Below are positions 1 through 8,476 of a stretch of 64,000 nt of DNA, piece by piece (positions within the stretch are counted from its first letter, which is position 1; every line of letters begins with the position of its first letter). Source of the stretch: Pararhodobacter zhoushanensis (GTDB lineage: Bacteria; Pseudomonadota; Alphaproteobacteria; Rhodobacterales; Rhodobacteraceae); the NCBI RefSeq assembly GCF_003990445.1, contig NZ_REEZ01000002.1, positions 375,121-439,120 on the forward strand. The letters run 5' to 3'. The notes below the pieces were generated by a model. The model saw nothing but the letters and a program-made list of their open reading frames with translations, had not been told where the DNA came from and made no database searches. Made by a program: the position numbers and the translations under genes.

Positions 1-1235
1 ACCGTTTCGATCACCTGGGCGCGGATCGGTTCATACTCGGCGCGGTCACGGCCTTGGGCCGGGAAGACGTTGAAATGCAGATTGCCGTCGCCGACATGGC
101 CAAAGCAGTTGATCCGCATATCCCCCAATGCCGTCAGCGCCGCCGTGGCGCGCTCGATGAAGTCCGGGATCGCCGCCAGCGGCACCGACACATCATGGCT
201 GGCTACCGCCCCGATCAGCCGGTTGGCTTCCGGGATCGCCTCGCGCAGCGCCCAGAACTGCGCGCGCTGTGCCTCGTTCGACGCAATCACCCCGTCGCTG
301 ACCAGCCCGTCCTCGGCGGCGGCCTCGAACAGCGCTTCCAGCTCGACCACCGGGTCCAGCGCGGCGATCAGGCCCAGGTCGATCAGCACCATCCAGTCGG
401 GCACGTCGGCAAAAGGTTGGCGCACCTGCGGCAGCACCTCGGCCACGAAACGCGGCCCCTGCCCGGCCATCAGCTCAAAGCCCGAGATCCCCTCGCCCAG
501 CCGCGCCTGCGCCAAGGCCAGCAGTTTCAGCGCCGCCTCGGGCGACGGCACCACCAGCATCGCAGCACCCGTGCGCGCGGGCCGCTGGAACAGCCGCAAC
601 GAGGCTGCCGTGATCACCCCCAGCGTGCCTTCCGAGCCGATCATCAGGTGCCGCAGATCATAACCCATGTTGTTCTTGCGCAGGCGTTTGAGGCCGTTGA
701 GCACCGAGCCATCGGCCAGCACCACTTCCAGCCCCAGCGTCAGCTCGCGCATATTGCCCCAGCGCAGCACGCCCGTGCCGCCCGCGTTGGTGCCCAGCAG
801 CCCGCCGATCCGCGCCGATCCTTCCGAGCCCAGCGACAACGGGAACAGCCGGTCCACATCGGCCGCAGCATTCTGCACATCGGCCAGAATGCAGCCCGCC
901 TCGGCCACCATGACATTGCCCGCAGGCTCGACCGCCCGAACCCGGTTCATCCGCTCCAGCGACAGGATCAGCGGCGCGGGTCCTGCGGTCATCACCTGCC
1001 CGCCGACCAACCCGGTGCCGCCGCCATAGGGCACCACACCGACCCGTGCCACCTGCGCAGCCTTGACGATGGTGGCGACCTCAGCGGTTGACGCGGGGCA
1101 GGCCACCGCCCCCGCCTGCCCCAGATACCGCCCGCGCGGCTCGCGCAGGTAGCGGTCCTCGACCGGGCGCAGGGTGCGGGCGGGCAGCGCCGCTTCCAGA
1201 GCGTCCAGAAAACCGGAATCGCAGGGGTTCAGCAT
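1..1235 (-). CDS. FAD-linked oxidase, GlcD / D-2-hydroxyacid dehydrogenase type (3' end cut by window edge)
   Basis: About 411 residues are visible and the C-terminus lies beyond base 1. The protein carries the PCMH-type FAD-binding signature PYGGGTGLVGG (residues 69-79), then GSLGSEGSARIGG-like and GTNAGGTGVLRWGN segments. The region approaching the edge (INCFGHVGDGNLHFNVFP) has the histidine motif of the GlcD/D-2-hydroxyglutarate dehydrogenase C-terminal domain. The family oxidises D-2-hydroxyacids (glycolate, D-lactate, D-2-hydroxyglutarate), passing electrons to ETF or the quinone pool; which substrate applies here cannot be told. The ATG at 1235 lies 2 bp after the DUF1697 stop, so it is the last visible gene of the long minus-strand run. 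Confidence 0.9.
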   Translation of the reverse strand, partial: MLNPCDSGFLDALEAALPARTLRPVEDRYLREPRGRYLGQAGAVACPASTAEVATIVKAAQVARVGVVPYGGGTGLVGGQVMTAGPAPLILSLERMNRVRAVEPAGNVMVAEAGCILADVQNAAADVDRLFPLSLGSEGSARIGGLLGTNAGGTGVLRWGNMRELTLGLEVVLADGSVLNGLKRLRKNNMGYDLRHLMIGSEGTLGVITAASLRLFQRPARTGAAMLVVPSPEAALKLLALAQARLGEGISGFELMAGQGPRFVAEVLPQVRQPFADVPDWMVLIDLGLIAALDPVVELEALFEAAAEDGLVSDGVIASNEAQRAQFWALREAIPEANRLIGAVASHDVSVPLAAIPDFIERATAALTALGDMRINCFGHVGDGNLHFNVFPAQGRDRAEYEPIRAQVIET

Positions 1236-1237
1236 GC

Positions 1238-1771
1238 TCACAGCTCCTGAGCCAGGGTCGCGATGGCCTGAGCCACGCGCGCGTTGCGGACGGTCATCGC
1301 CACGGCCAGCTTGCGCTCGGCCTGCGCCGCCAGTTTCGAGCGGCCAATCCCGGCAGGCGCGTGCAGGTAGAAGGCCGCCGGGGTCAGGGCGCAGCGCTCG
1401 TCACCGACGGCGAGTTCTTCCAAGACGTCCACACTAACGGTGCTGGGGCTGGCCAGAAACCCGATCGACACCTTGCCCGGATCTTCCCCGGCAAACGGAT
1501 TCGCTTCCAGCACAGTCTCGAAGGCTGGCAGGTCCAGCACCAGCGATTCGGGCGTAAAGGCAAACCGCGCGCCGATGGCTTGCGAAATAAGCGTACCCAG
1601 CTCCTCGCGCCCCTGTGGGTCACGGAACACCGCGTTGCCGCTCTGGATATGTGTGCGCACGTCGACCAGCCCCAGCCCCGCCAGAATCTCGCGCAGATCC
1701 GCCATCGGCAGTTTGCGGTGCGCGCCGACATTGACGCCGCGCAACAGCAGGATGCGCGGGTCAGGCGACAT
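1238..1771 (-). CDS. DUF1697 family protein
   Basis: This 177-residue protein starts with the DUF1697 hallmark ILLLRGVNVGAHRKLPMADL followed by THIQSGNAVF, where the family conserves LLRGINVGG..K..M..L and YIQSGNVVF. The molecular function of the family is not established. I chose the ATG at 1771 because homologues begin a few residues before the LLRGVNV motif; a longer reading runs back through the acetyltransferase gene out of frame. Its start overlaps the end of the upstream GNAT gene by 11 bp and its stop is 2 bp from the next start, so it is translated as part of the run. No membrane segment or signal peptide is seen. Confidence 0.85.
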   Translation of the reverse strand: MSPDPRILLLRGVNVGAHRKLPMADLREILAGLGLVDVRTHIQSGNAVFRDPQGREELGTLISQAIGARFAFTPESLVLDLPAFETVLEANPFAGEDPGKVSIGFLASPSTVSVDVLEELAVGDERCALTPAAFYLHAPAGIGRSKLAAQAERKLAVAMTVRNARVAQAIATLAQEL

Positions 1772-2357
1772 CGGTGCGCCCGCGCCGGTCGCCCCGCAGG
1801 TTGGAGTAGAGCACATGGTTGCGCCAGCGACCGTTGATCTGCAGATAGCTCTGCGCCACGCCCTCGTATTTGAAGCCCGACTTCTCCAGCACCGCGCGCG
1901 AGGCGGCGTTTTCGGGCAGGCAGGCGGCCTCGATCCGGCTGATGTCGAGCTGGGTGAAGGCGTGATGCACCACGGCGCGCAATGCCTCGCGCATGTAGCC
2001 GTGGCGCGCAAAGGGCTGGCCGATCCAGTAGCCCACCGTCCCCGACAGCGCCGGGCCGCGCCGGATGTTGTCCAGCGTGATCGCGCCCAACAGCTGCTCG
2101 TCGCTGCGCCGGATCAGGAACAGCGGCAGCGCCGTGCCCTGTTTGCGCACCCGCGCCGCCCATTGCACCCGGCCGGTAAACGCGCGCCGCGTCAGATGGT
2201 CATCGGCCCATGTTGGCTCCCACGGGACCAGAAAACTGGCCGAGGCCTCGCGCACCGCCGACCACATGCGAAAGTCGGCGTGTTCGGGCAGGCGCAGGCT
2301 CAGCCGTTCGGTGTCCAGCCGGAATCGTCGCTTCGATGCCAGCAGGAAGCCGGACAT
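1761..2357 (-). CDS. GNAT acetyltransferase, RimJ/RimL type
   Basis: A 198-residue single-domain N-acetyltransferase of the ribosomal-protein-alanine acetyltransferase group. Seen are the N-terminal TERLSLRLPEHADF strand, the acetyl-CoA binding stretch YWIGQPFARHGYMREAL (about residues 109-125) and the C-terminal PENAASRAVLEKSGFKYEG signature. The family transfers acetyl from acetyl-CoA to amino groups, often the N-terminus of a ribosomal protein, but the acceptor here is unknown. The ATG at 2357 overlaps the stop of the M16 peptidase gene by one base (TAATG), which implies translational coupling. Confidence 0.88.
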   Translation of the reverse strand: MSGFLLASKRRFRLDTERLSLRLPEHADFRMWSAVREASASFLVPWEPTWADDHLTRRAFTGRVQWAARVRKQGTALPLFLIRRSDEQLLGAITLDNIRRGPALSGTVGYWIGQPFARHGYMREALRAVVHHAFTQLDISRIEAACLPENAASRAVLEKSGFKYEGVAQSYLQINGRWRNHVLYSNLRGDRRGRTDVA

Positions 2358-3616
2358 TACGCCACCAACCTTTCGCGCAGCGCCTCCAGCGATGGCGCGG
2401 TGTCGACCGGACCATAGAGCGCCATCGACAGGCGGCCTTCGCTGACCAGCTTTTCGGCATAGGTCTTGAGCGCGGTCAGGTCCACGGCGTCGATCCGCTC
2501 GACGGTCTCTTCAAGGCTGGGCACGCGGTCCCAGATCGCCAGCAGCCGCGCCAGACGTTCGGCCCGGCTGGACGGGCTTTCCAGCCCCATCAGCAGCCCG
2601 GCTTTCATCTGCGTGCGGGCGCGGGCGACCTCGGCTTCGGTCAGGTCAGTGGTCGCGCGGCGCAGCTCGTCGATGGTCAGGTTGGCCAGATCGTGCACGT
2701 CCTTGGCCCCGGTGCCCGAATAGAGCGTGATTGAGCCAGTATCCTCATGCGCCCCCGCCTGCGCGAAGGTGGTATAGCACAGGCCGCGTTCCTCGCGCAG
2801 TTTCTGGAACAAGCGCGAGGACATGCCGCCGCCCATCACGCCCGAGTACACCTGCGCCGTGAACAGATCGGCGTCGCGGAACGAGGGGGCCTCGAACGCC
2901 AGCGCGAAATGGGCCTGTTCAAGGTCCTTGATCTCGCGCCGCTCGTTCATCTCGAATCGTGCAGGTTCGATGACCGGCAGGGCCACGGCGGGCAGGCTGC
3001 CGAACAGCGCCTCGGCCAGCTTGACCAGCGTGTCATGATGCACTGCACCCGAGGCGGCGAGGATCATCTGCCCCGGCCCGTAGTGTCCGCCGACAAAGCG
3101 ACGCAGATCGGCGGCACCGTAGTTGGCGATACGCTCAGCCGGCCCGAGGATCGGGCGACCAATCGGCTGATCCGGGTAGGTCGCCTCTTGCAGCCAGTCG
3201 AAAATCACGTCGTCGGGCGTATCCGCCGCCTGACCGATTTCCTGCAGGATGACATGGCGCTCGACCTCGATCTCGCGCTGGTCAAAGGCCGGATTCAGCA
3301 CGATGTCGGCGATCACGTCCAGCGCGAGGGGCACGTCGGCCTCAAGCACGCGGGCGTAATAGGCGGTCATCTCGCGGCTGGTATAGGCGTTGATATAGCC
3401 GCCAACATCCTCGATTTCCTCGGCGATCTGCAGGGCCGTGCGCTTGGCCGTGCCCTTGAACGCCATATGTTCGAGAAAATGCGCGATGCCGTTCTGGTCG
3501 GCTTTTTCGTGGCGCGCACCGGCGGTGACCCAGATCCCGACCGCCGCGCTGGCAAGTCCGGGCATGGGTTCAGTAACGATGCGGAAACCGTTGGACAGCG
3601 TCGTGATGCGATGCAT
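2357..3616 (-). CDS. M16 family zinc peptidase, mitochondrial-processing-peptidase-like
   Basis: A 419-residue insulinase-superfamily peptidase. The inverted zinc motif HFLEH is at residues 46-50 (His46 and His50 bind zinc, Glu49 is catalytic), with the downstream glutamate region typical of active M16B members. A Gly-rich loop (SGVMGGGMSSRLFQKLREERGLCY) marks the second domain. The family degrades or trims peptides, and alphaproteobacterial members are the relatives of mitochondrial processing peptidase beta. The ATG at 3616 shares one base with the thrC stop (TGATG); a TTG one codon earlier is possible but less likely. The thrC-M16 pairing is a recurrent alphaproteobacterial order. Confidence 0.93.
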   Translation of the reverse strand: MHRITTLSNGFRIVTEPMPGLASAAVGIWVTAGARHEKADQNGIAHFLEHMAFKGTAKRTALQIAEEIEDVGGYINAYTSREMTAYYARVLEADVPLALDVIADIVLNPAFDQREIEVERHVILQEIGQAADTPDDVIFDWLQEATYPDQPIGRPILGPAERIANYGAADLRRFVGGHYGPGQMILAASGAVHHDTLVKLAEALFGSLPAVALPVIEPARFEMNERREIKDLEQAHFALAFEAPSFRDADLFTAQVYSGVMGGGMSSRLFQKLREERGLCYTTFAQAGAHEDTGSITLYSGTGAKDVHDLANLTIDELRRATTDLTEAEVARARTQMKAGLLMGLESPSSRAERLARLLAIWDRVPSLEETVERIDAVDLTALKTYAEKLVSEGRLSMALYGPVDTAPSLEALRERLVA

Positions 3617-5031
3617 CAAACCCCCGCCGCGTTAGAAGTCGTCACGTTGGAAATACGTTGCAGGATCAGCGCCTGCAGGGCGGCGCGGTCGTTGGGCATA
3701 CGGGTAACGCGCTCCTCGCGCTCGAACAGATCAGCCATGCGCGGCGGCAGCGGCGGGCGGATGCCGCTTGCGGCCTCGACGGCGTCGGGGAATTTGGCGG
3801 GATGGGCGGTGGCCAGCGTGATCATCGGGTTGGTGCCGAGATGCTCCTCAGCCACGGCCACACCGACCGCCGAATGCGGGCAGAGCAGTTCGGCCGAATT
3901 GGCCAGCGTCGCCTTGATGGTGGCCGAGGTTTCAGCCTCGCTCACCCGGCCCGAGGCGAAGACCTCGCGCAGGGCCTGCAGCGCGCCCTGGCTTACGGTG
4001 AACTGGCCGGTCGTCTTCAGCTCATCCATCAGCTGCGCCACGGCGTTACCATCGCGCCCATAGGCGTCAAACAGCGCCCGCTCGAAGTTCGAGCTGACCT
4101 GAATGTCCATCGACGGCGAGATCGACGGCGTGACGCCTTCGGTCTGGTACACGCCGGTGGTCAGGCACCGGTGCAGGATGTCGTTCTGGTTCGTCGCGAT
4201 CACCAGCTTGCCGATCGGCAGGCCCATCTTGCGCGCGATATAGCCCGCGAAGATGTCACCGAAATTGCCGGTGGGCACGGTGAAATCGACCGGGCGCAGC
4301 GGCGCGCCCAGACTGGTGGCGGCGCTGAAGTAATAGACTACCTGCGCCAGAACGCGCGCCCAGTTGATGCTGTTGACCCCCGCCAACCGCACCCGGTCGC
4401 GGAAGTCGAAATCGTTGAACATGTCCTTCAGCAGGCCTTGGCAGGTGTCGAAATCGCCATCGACCGCCAGCGCATGGACGTTCGACTCGGCCGGCGTCGT
4501 CATCTGACGGCGCTGAACCTCGGACACGCGGCCATGCGGGAACAGGATGAACACATCGACGTTGCTCAGGCCCTTGAAGGCCTCGATCGCGGCAGACCCG
4601 GTATCGCCCGAGGTCGCGCCGACGATGGTCACCCGGTCGCCCGACCGGGTGAGCGAGGCCTGAAACAGCTGACCGATCAGCTGCATGGCGAAGTCCTTGA
4701 ACGCCAGCGTCGGGCCGTGGAACAGTTCCAGCAGGAAGTGGTTGGGCGCGAGTTGCTTGAGCGGCGCGCGCGCGGCATGGCCGAAACCGGCGTAGGCCTG
4801 CGCAATCAGGGTCTTGAATTCTGCGTCGGTGAAGGTCTCGCCGATGAAGGGGTTCATCACCCGAAAGGCGATCTCTTCATAGGGCAACCCGGCCATCGCC
4901 GTGATCTCGGCCTCGGTCAGGGTTGGAATGCTTTCGGGCACATAAAGGCCCCCGTCCCGTGCGAGGCCTGTCAGCATCGCCTGTTCAAACGTCAGAACGG
5001 GCGCAGCGCCCCGGGTCGAAATGTACTGCAT
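3616..5031 (-). CDS. thrC: threonine synthase
   Basis: A 471-residue PLP enzyme that converts O-phospho-L-homoserine to threonine in the last step of threonine biosynthesis. The pyridoxal lysine is Lys112 in the motif LAFKDFAMQLIGQLF. The N-terminus MQYISTRGAAPVLTFEQAML is typical of the long bacterial/yeast type. A PTGNFGD motif that helps bind the PLP phosphate is present. Length fits the family (about 460-480). It lies 10 bp downstream of the SURF1 stop, so it is probably read from the cytochrome oxidase transcript, with no separate promoter visible in that gap. Confidence 0.97.
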   Translation of the reverse strand: MQYISTRGAAPVLTFEQAMLTGLARDGGLYVPESIPTLTEAEITAMAGLPYEEIAFRVMNPFIGETFTDAEFKTLIAQAYAGFGHAARAPLKQLAPNHFLLELFHGPTLAFKDFAMQLIGQLFQASLTRSGDRVTIVGATSGDTGSAAIEAFKGLSNVDVFILFPHGRVSEVQRRQMTTPAESNVHALAVDGDFDTCQGLLKDMFNDFDFRDRVRLAGVNSINWARVLAQVVYYFSAATSLGAPLRPVDFTVPTGNFGDIFAGYIARKMGLPIGKLVIATNQNDILHRCLTTGVYQTEGVTPSISPSMDIQVSSNFERALFDAYGRDGNAVAQLMDELKTTGQFTVSQGALQALREVFASGRVSEAETSATIKATLANSAELLCPHSAVGVAVAEEHLGTNPMITLATAHPAKFPDAVEAASGIRPPLPPRMADLFEREERVTRMPNDRAALQALILQRISNVTTSNAAGV

Positions 5032-5041
5032 GGAGATATCC

Positions 5042-5722
5042 TTAGACCGTGCTGCGCCTCATACGCCAGACCAGCGCGAATGTCATCACTGCCCAGACGG
5101 CGGCCAGCATAAACCAGGTCATCGCGTATTCCAGATGGTCGTTCTTGATCGACACGGTGTTCATCGGCATCGTCATCAGCGGCGAGACGGCGGCGCTGTC
5201 ACTGCTGGCGATGATCAGGAACGGCTCGGCGTTCAGAACGGCGGCGATCGGGGCCGGATCGCGGGCGAACCACAGGCCACGGCCCATGTCCGGCGCGGGG
5301 GTGAAGCTGTCGGTCTCGTCAGGCCAGTCGAGGTTGCCGGTTACGGTCACGTCTTGCGAGACCAGCATCAGCCCGTCGCGCTGTGCCTCGGGTACATAGC
5401 CCCGGTCGACCAGAAGGCGGCGTCCGGTGTCGGTTTCCAGCACCTCGATCACCTGCATGCCCGGCCCGGCTTCGCGTTGGCTGGACAGGACATCGACCGA
5501 CTCGCCGGTAAAGCGACCATGCGCCAGAACGGGGGTGTAGCGGTCGCGCGATTCGACGGGCGCCTCGGGCACGGCGACAGGCTCGTTGTGGATGCGCGCT
5601 TCGATCTGGGCGATCAGCGACTCTTTCCACGCCAGCCGCTTGATCTGCCACGTGCCCAGCGACAACAGGATCGCGATGCCCACGATCCCGAAAATACCCG
5701 CGCCGATCATTCGTGTGTTCAC
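5042..5722 (-). CDS. SURF1 family cytochrome oxidase biogenesis protein
   Basis: A 226-residue SURF1/Shy1 protein that assists insertion of haem a into subunit I of aa3-type oxidase. Two membrane spans bracket a periplasmic domain: residues about 5-22 leading into GTWQIKRLAWKESLI, and a C-terminal span near AMTWFMLAAVWAVMTFALVW. I place the start at GTG 5722, which has a GGAG 7 bp upstream; an ATG at 5710 is an alternative. A start further upstream would overlap ctaE and give a non-homologous leader. Position after ctaE and before thrC matches Rhodobacterales cta clusters. Confidence 0.92.
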   Translation of the reverse strand: MNTRMIGAGIFGIVGIAILLSLGTWQIKRLAWKESLIAQIEARIHNEPVAVPEAPVESRDRYTPVLAHGRFTGESVDVLSSQREAGPGMQVIEVLETDTGRRLLVDRGYVPEAQRDGLMLVSQDVTVTGNLDWPDETDSFTPAPDMGRGLWFARDPAPIAAVLNAEPFLIIASSDSAAVSPLMTMPMNTVSIKNDHLEYAMTWFMLAAVWAVMTFALVWRMRRSTV

Positions 5723-5744
5723 GATACCACTCCGTCGAATAGAG

Positions 5745-5767
5745 ACGGGGGGCAGATAGCCCCCCGT
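5745..5767 (-). terminator. hairpin between ctaE and SURF1
   Basis: A perfect 9-bp inverted repeat (ACGGGGGGC at 5745-5753 with GCCCCCCGT at 5759-5767, 5-base loop) sits between the ctaE stop and the SURF1 start. There is no long T-run on the minus strand, so it may act as a partial terminator or an mRNA-stabilising 3' structure that lowers SURF1-thrC expression relative to the structural oxidase genes. Confidence 0.55.
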
Positions 5768-5793
5768 TAAGCGTTCAGCAAGATGCGCTGGTG

Positions 5794-6597
5794 TCAGCCT
5801 TGGCCCCAGACATAGACGGCGGCGAACAGGAACAGCCAGACCACGTCCACAAAGTGCCAGTACCACGCAGCAGCTTCAAAGCCGACGTGGCGTTCGGGCG
5901 TGAAGTGCCCGGCACGGACGCGCAGGTAGCAGATGAACAGGAAGATCGTGCCGATCACCACGTGGAAACCGTGGAAGCCGGTCGCCATGAAGAAGTTGGC
6001 GCCATAGATGTTGCCGGCAAAGCCAAAGCCCGCGTGGCTGTACTCGTAGGCCTGCAACACGGTGAAGATCATCCCCAGCACGACCGAGATGATCAGGCCG
6101 GTTTTCACATCGTTGCGGTTGTTCTCATGCACCAGCGCGTGGTGCGCCCAGGTCGCCGCGCAGCCCGACAGCAGCAGGATCAGCGTGTTGATCAGCGGCA
6201 GGTGCCAGGGGTCGAACGTGGTGATGCCGACGGGCGGCCAGGGACCGTCCACGGCAGGCGATTGCGGACCCATCGGGTACATCGCGTGCTTGAAGAAGCT
6301 CCAGAACCATGCCGCGAAGAACATGACTTCGGACATGATGAACAGGATAAAGCCATAGCGCAGGCCGATCACGACGACCGGCGTGTGGTCGCCCGACTGG
6401 CTTTCCGTCACCACGTCCGACCACCAGGCGAACATGATGTAAAGCACACCGACAAGGCCGATCAGGAAGATCCACGGCCCGGAGCCGTGCATCCACAGGA
6501 TCGCGCCGGTCAGCATGGCGAAGGCCGAGACGGCACCGAGGAAGGGCCAGATCGACGGCGGAAGGATGTGGTAATCGTGGTTCTTTGCGTGGGCCAT
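5794..6597 (-). CDS. ctaE: cytochrome c oxidase subunit III (aa3 type)
   Basis: A 267-residue integral membrane protein with about seven hydrophobic spans. The N-terminus [20 protein letters not shown] and the internal motifs [46 protein letters not shown] and [19 protein letters not shown] are diagnostic of COX3. It is a structural subunit of the terminal oxidase that stabilises turnover and proton uptake. It follows ctaG and ends before a hairpin. Subunit I is not in this window, as is common in this group where ctaD is elsewhere. Confidence 0.97.
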   Translation of the reverse strand: MAHAKNHDYHILPPSIWPFLGAVSAFAMLTGAILWMHGSGPWIFLIGLVGVLYIMFAWWSDVVTESQSGDHTPVVVIGLRYGFILFIMSEVMFFAAWFWSFFKHAMYPMGPQSPAVDGPWPPVGITTFDPWHLPLINTLILLLSGCAATWAHHALVHENNRNDVKTGLIISVVLGMIFTVLQAYEYSHAGFGFAGNIYGANFFMATGFHGFHVVIGTIFLFICYLRVRAGHFTPERHVGFEAAAWYWHFVDVVWLFLFAAVYVWGQG

Positions 6598-6675
6598 GTG
6601 GATTCCCTCAGACGTTCCCGTTTCTTGCCGCTGGCGCGGTCCTGCGTTCGTCGCACCCTCCCCGGGTGCGGTCAG

Positions 6676-7248
6676 TCAGTTCGTAGCGACCGGGGCTGCG
6701 CTTTCGGGCAGCTCGGCCGGATGGAAAGTATAGCTTAGCGTAATCGTGTTAATGTCGCGCGCATCCATATCGTTGACCAGATCGGGGTCAACGTAGAACG
6801 TCACGGGCATCTGCACCCGCTCGCCGGGCTGCAAGACCTGCATGGTGAAGCAGAAGCAGGCGATTTTGGTGAAATAGCCACCCGCCGCGTAAGGCGTGAC
6901 GTTGTAGCTGGCCGTCCCCGCCACAACGTGATCGGTCGGGTTATACGCTTCATAGAAGGCGATGCCGGTTTCACCGATGCGCAGGGTCATGGTGCGTTCG
7001 ACCGGGCGGAATTCCCACGGGAAGCCGCGCTCGACCGAGGCATCAAAGCGGATGTTGATCGTCTGGTCGAGGATCTCATCCGAGGCAACCTCGGCCACCT
7101 GCGTGGTGCCGCCAAAGCCGGTCACGCGGCAAAACAGGTTGTAGAGCGGCACCGCTGCCCAGGCGAGCGAGGCCATGACAACCACAACGCAGACCGAAGC
7201 CGCTGCCGTGCGGCTTTTGCCATCAAGTCCTGCCCACCAGTTTCTCAT
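6676..7248 (-). CDS. ctaG: cytochrome c oxidase assembly protein CtaG/Cox11
   Basis: A 190-residue copper chaperone for the CuB site of aa3-type oxidase. There is one N-terminal membrane span (about residues 15-35) followed by a periplasmic immunoglobulin-like domain. Copper-binding cysteines lie in the FTKIACFCF motif (Cys131 and Cys133), with the conserved VPLYNLFCRVTGFGGT segment (Cys40) after the span. The ATG at 7248 overlaps the preceding small gene's stop (ATGA). Length and motif order match bacterial Cox11. Confidence 0.96.
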   Translation of the reverse strand: MRNWWAGLDGKSRTAAASVCVVVVMASLAWAAVPLYNLFCRVTGFGGTTQVAEVASDEILDQTINIRFDASVERGFPWEFRPVERTMTLRIGETGIAFYEAYNPTDHVVAGTASYNVTPYAAGGYFTKIACFCFTMQVLQPGERVQMPVTFYVDPDLVNDMDARDINTITLSYTFHPAELPESAAPVATN

Positions 7249-7448
7249 TCGCTGGCTCCCGCGCGACGCAAGGTCGGGTCGGATTCAGGCTGGTACACGT
7301 GGTCATAGCCCTGCATCGGCTCGCCGCGTTGCACCTTGGCAATGCTCAGGCCGAAAACCAGCAGGACAAACGCCATCAGCGTCAGCCCGACACCCAGATT
7401 GCGGCCCCGGCGGCGCTGGTGCAGCTCGTGTTCTTGGTTCAGCGCCAT
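7245..7448 (-). CDS. small single-span membrane protein of the cta operon
   Basis: A 67-residue protein, MALNQEHELHQRRRGRNLGV at the N-terminus, followed by one strong transmembrane helix (about residues 20-38) and a polar tail. I start it at ATG 7448; a longer upstream reading would run into ctaB. It overlaps ctaB by 10 bp and ctaG by 4 bp, so all three are translationally coupled. Short proteins in this slot between ctaB and ctaG are seen in other Rhodobacterales and are sometimes labelled CoxF or assembly protein. A role in oxidase assembly is inferred only from position. Confidence 0.8.
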   Translation of the reverse strand: MALNQEHELHQRRRGRNLGVGLTLMAFVLLVFGLSIAKVQRGEPMQGYDHVYQPESDPTLRRAGASE

Positions 7449-8410
7449 ATCAGTGACTCCCAGCCCAATGTGGTCGACAAGGCGTTGGCCCAAGGCGTTG
7501 CTTCGACCAGAAACGCCGCGAAATGCAAGAACAGATAGGCCAGCGACAGCGCAAAGAAGCGCTTTTCTACGGCGTAAGAGTCCGCCTCGGCGGCCTCTTC
7601 GCGGCGGCGCCAGATGCGGACCGCGCCGAACAGGAAAAGAGCGTTCAGCACAAGGGAGACAGCGAAATAGATCGGTCCACCGATCGCGGTGAAGGCCGCG
7701 CCCAGAGCAACGGGGGCCAGCAGGATCGTATAGACCAGAATATGCGTGCGCGTGGATTTGCGGCCGTGGGTCACGGTCAGCATCGGCACCTTGGCCTTTT
7801 CGTAATCACTGTTGATGAACAGCGCCATGGCCCAGAAATGCGGCGGGGTCCACATGAAGATCAGCGCGAACATCAGCACCGCTTCCAGACCGACGTGCCC
7901 GGTCGCCGCGACCCAGCCGATCATCGGAGGGAATGCGCCGGCCGCGCCGCCGATGACGATGTTCTGCGGCGTCGAGCGCTTCAGCCACATTGTATAAACA
8001 ACGGCATAGAAGAAGATGGTGAAGGCCAGCAGACCGGCGGCCAGCAGATTGGTCGCAAGGCCGAGCATCACCACCGACAGACCCGACAGCGCCAGACCCA
8101 GACCCAGCGCCTCGCCCGGCTCGACCAGGCCCGACGGGACCGGGCGCTTGGCCGTGCGGCGCATGACGCGGTCAATATCGGCGTCCCACCACATGTTCAG
8201 CGCGCCCGAGGCCCCGGCCCCCAGCGCGATGAAGATGATCGCCGCCAGCGCTTCGATCGGGTGCAAAGGGACGGGGGCGACGAACAGGCCGACCATCGCC
8301 GTGAACACCACCAGCGACATAACGCGGGGCTTGAGCAGCTGGACATAGTCGTTGAAACCGGCTTCGCCGGTTCCGCCCTGCCCTGAGATCTCTGCGCGCA
8401 TGTCTGTCAT
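7439..8410 (-). CDS. ctaB: protoheme IX farnesyltransferase (haem O synthase)
   Basis: A 323-residue UbiA-superfamily membrane enzyme that adds a farnesyl group to haem B to make haem O, the precursor of the haem A used by aa3 oxidase. The first Asp-rich motif NMWWDADIDRVMRRTAKRP (residues 72-90) is intact, and KVPMLTVTHGRKSTR marks the second conserved loop. About nine membrane spans are apparent. A good ribosome site (GAGG) precedes ATG 8410. It follows ctaC after a strong hairpin and overlaps the next small gene. Confidence 0.96.
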   Translation of the reverse strand: MTDMRAEISGQGGTGEAGFNDYVQLLKPRVMSLVVFTAMVGLFVAPVPLHPIEALAAIIFIALGAGASGALNMWWDADIDRVMRRTAKRPVPSGLVEPGEALGLGLALSGLSVVMLGLATNLLAAGLLAFTIFFYAVVYTMWLKRSTPQNIVIGGAAGAFPPMIGWVAATGHVGLEAVLMFALIFMWTPPHFWAMALFINSDYEKAKVPMLTVTHGRKSTRTHILVYTILLAPVALGAAFTAIGGPIYFAVSLVLNALFLFGAVRIWRRREEAAEADSYAVEKRFFALSLAYLFLHFAAFLVEATPWANALSTTLGWESLIWR

Positions 8411-8430
8411 GGTATCCTCAAAATAGGTCA

Positions 8431-8464
8431 GGCGCCGCGTGGGTCAGTGCCCTCACGCGGCGCC
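8431..8464 (-). terminator. hairpin between ctaC and ctaB
   Basis: An 11-bp perfect stem (GGCGCCGCGTG at 8431-8441, CACGCGGCGCC at 8454-8464) lies directly after the ctaC stop. No U-run follows it on the minus strand. It probably sets a higher level of ctaC message than of the downstream assembly genes by partial termination or 3'-end protection. Confidence 0.6.
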
Positions 8465-8476
8465 CGCTTGGTCAGA

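Noticed and set aside
54-1091. Long plus-strand open frame opposite the FAD-linked oxidase
   Set aside because: It is an antisense shadow of the GC-rich minus-strand gene; the product is Arg/His/Gln-rich and matches nothing, while the minus strand has clear FAD motifs. The same holds for the many other long opposite-strand frames, such as those facing ctaB, glyS, TIGR02302 and ETF-QO.
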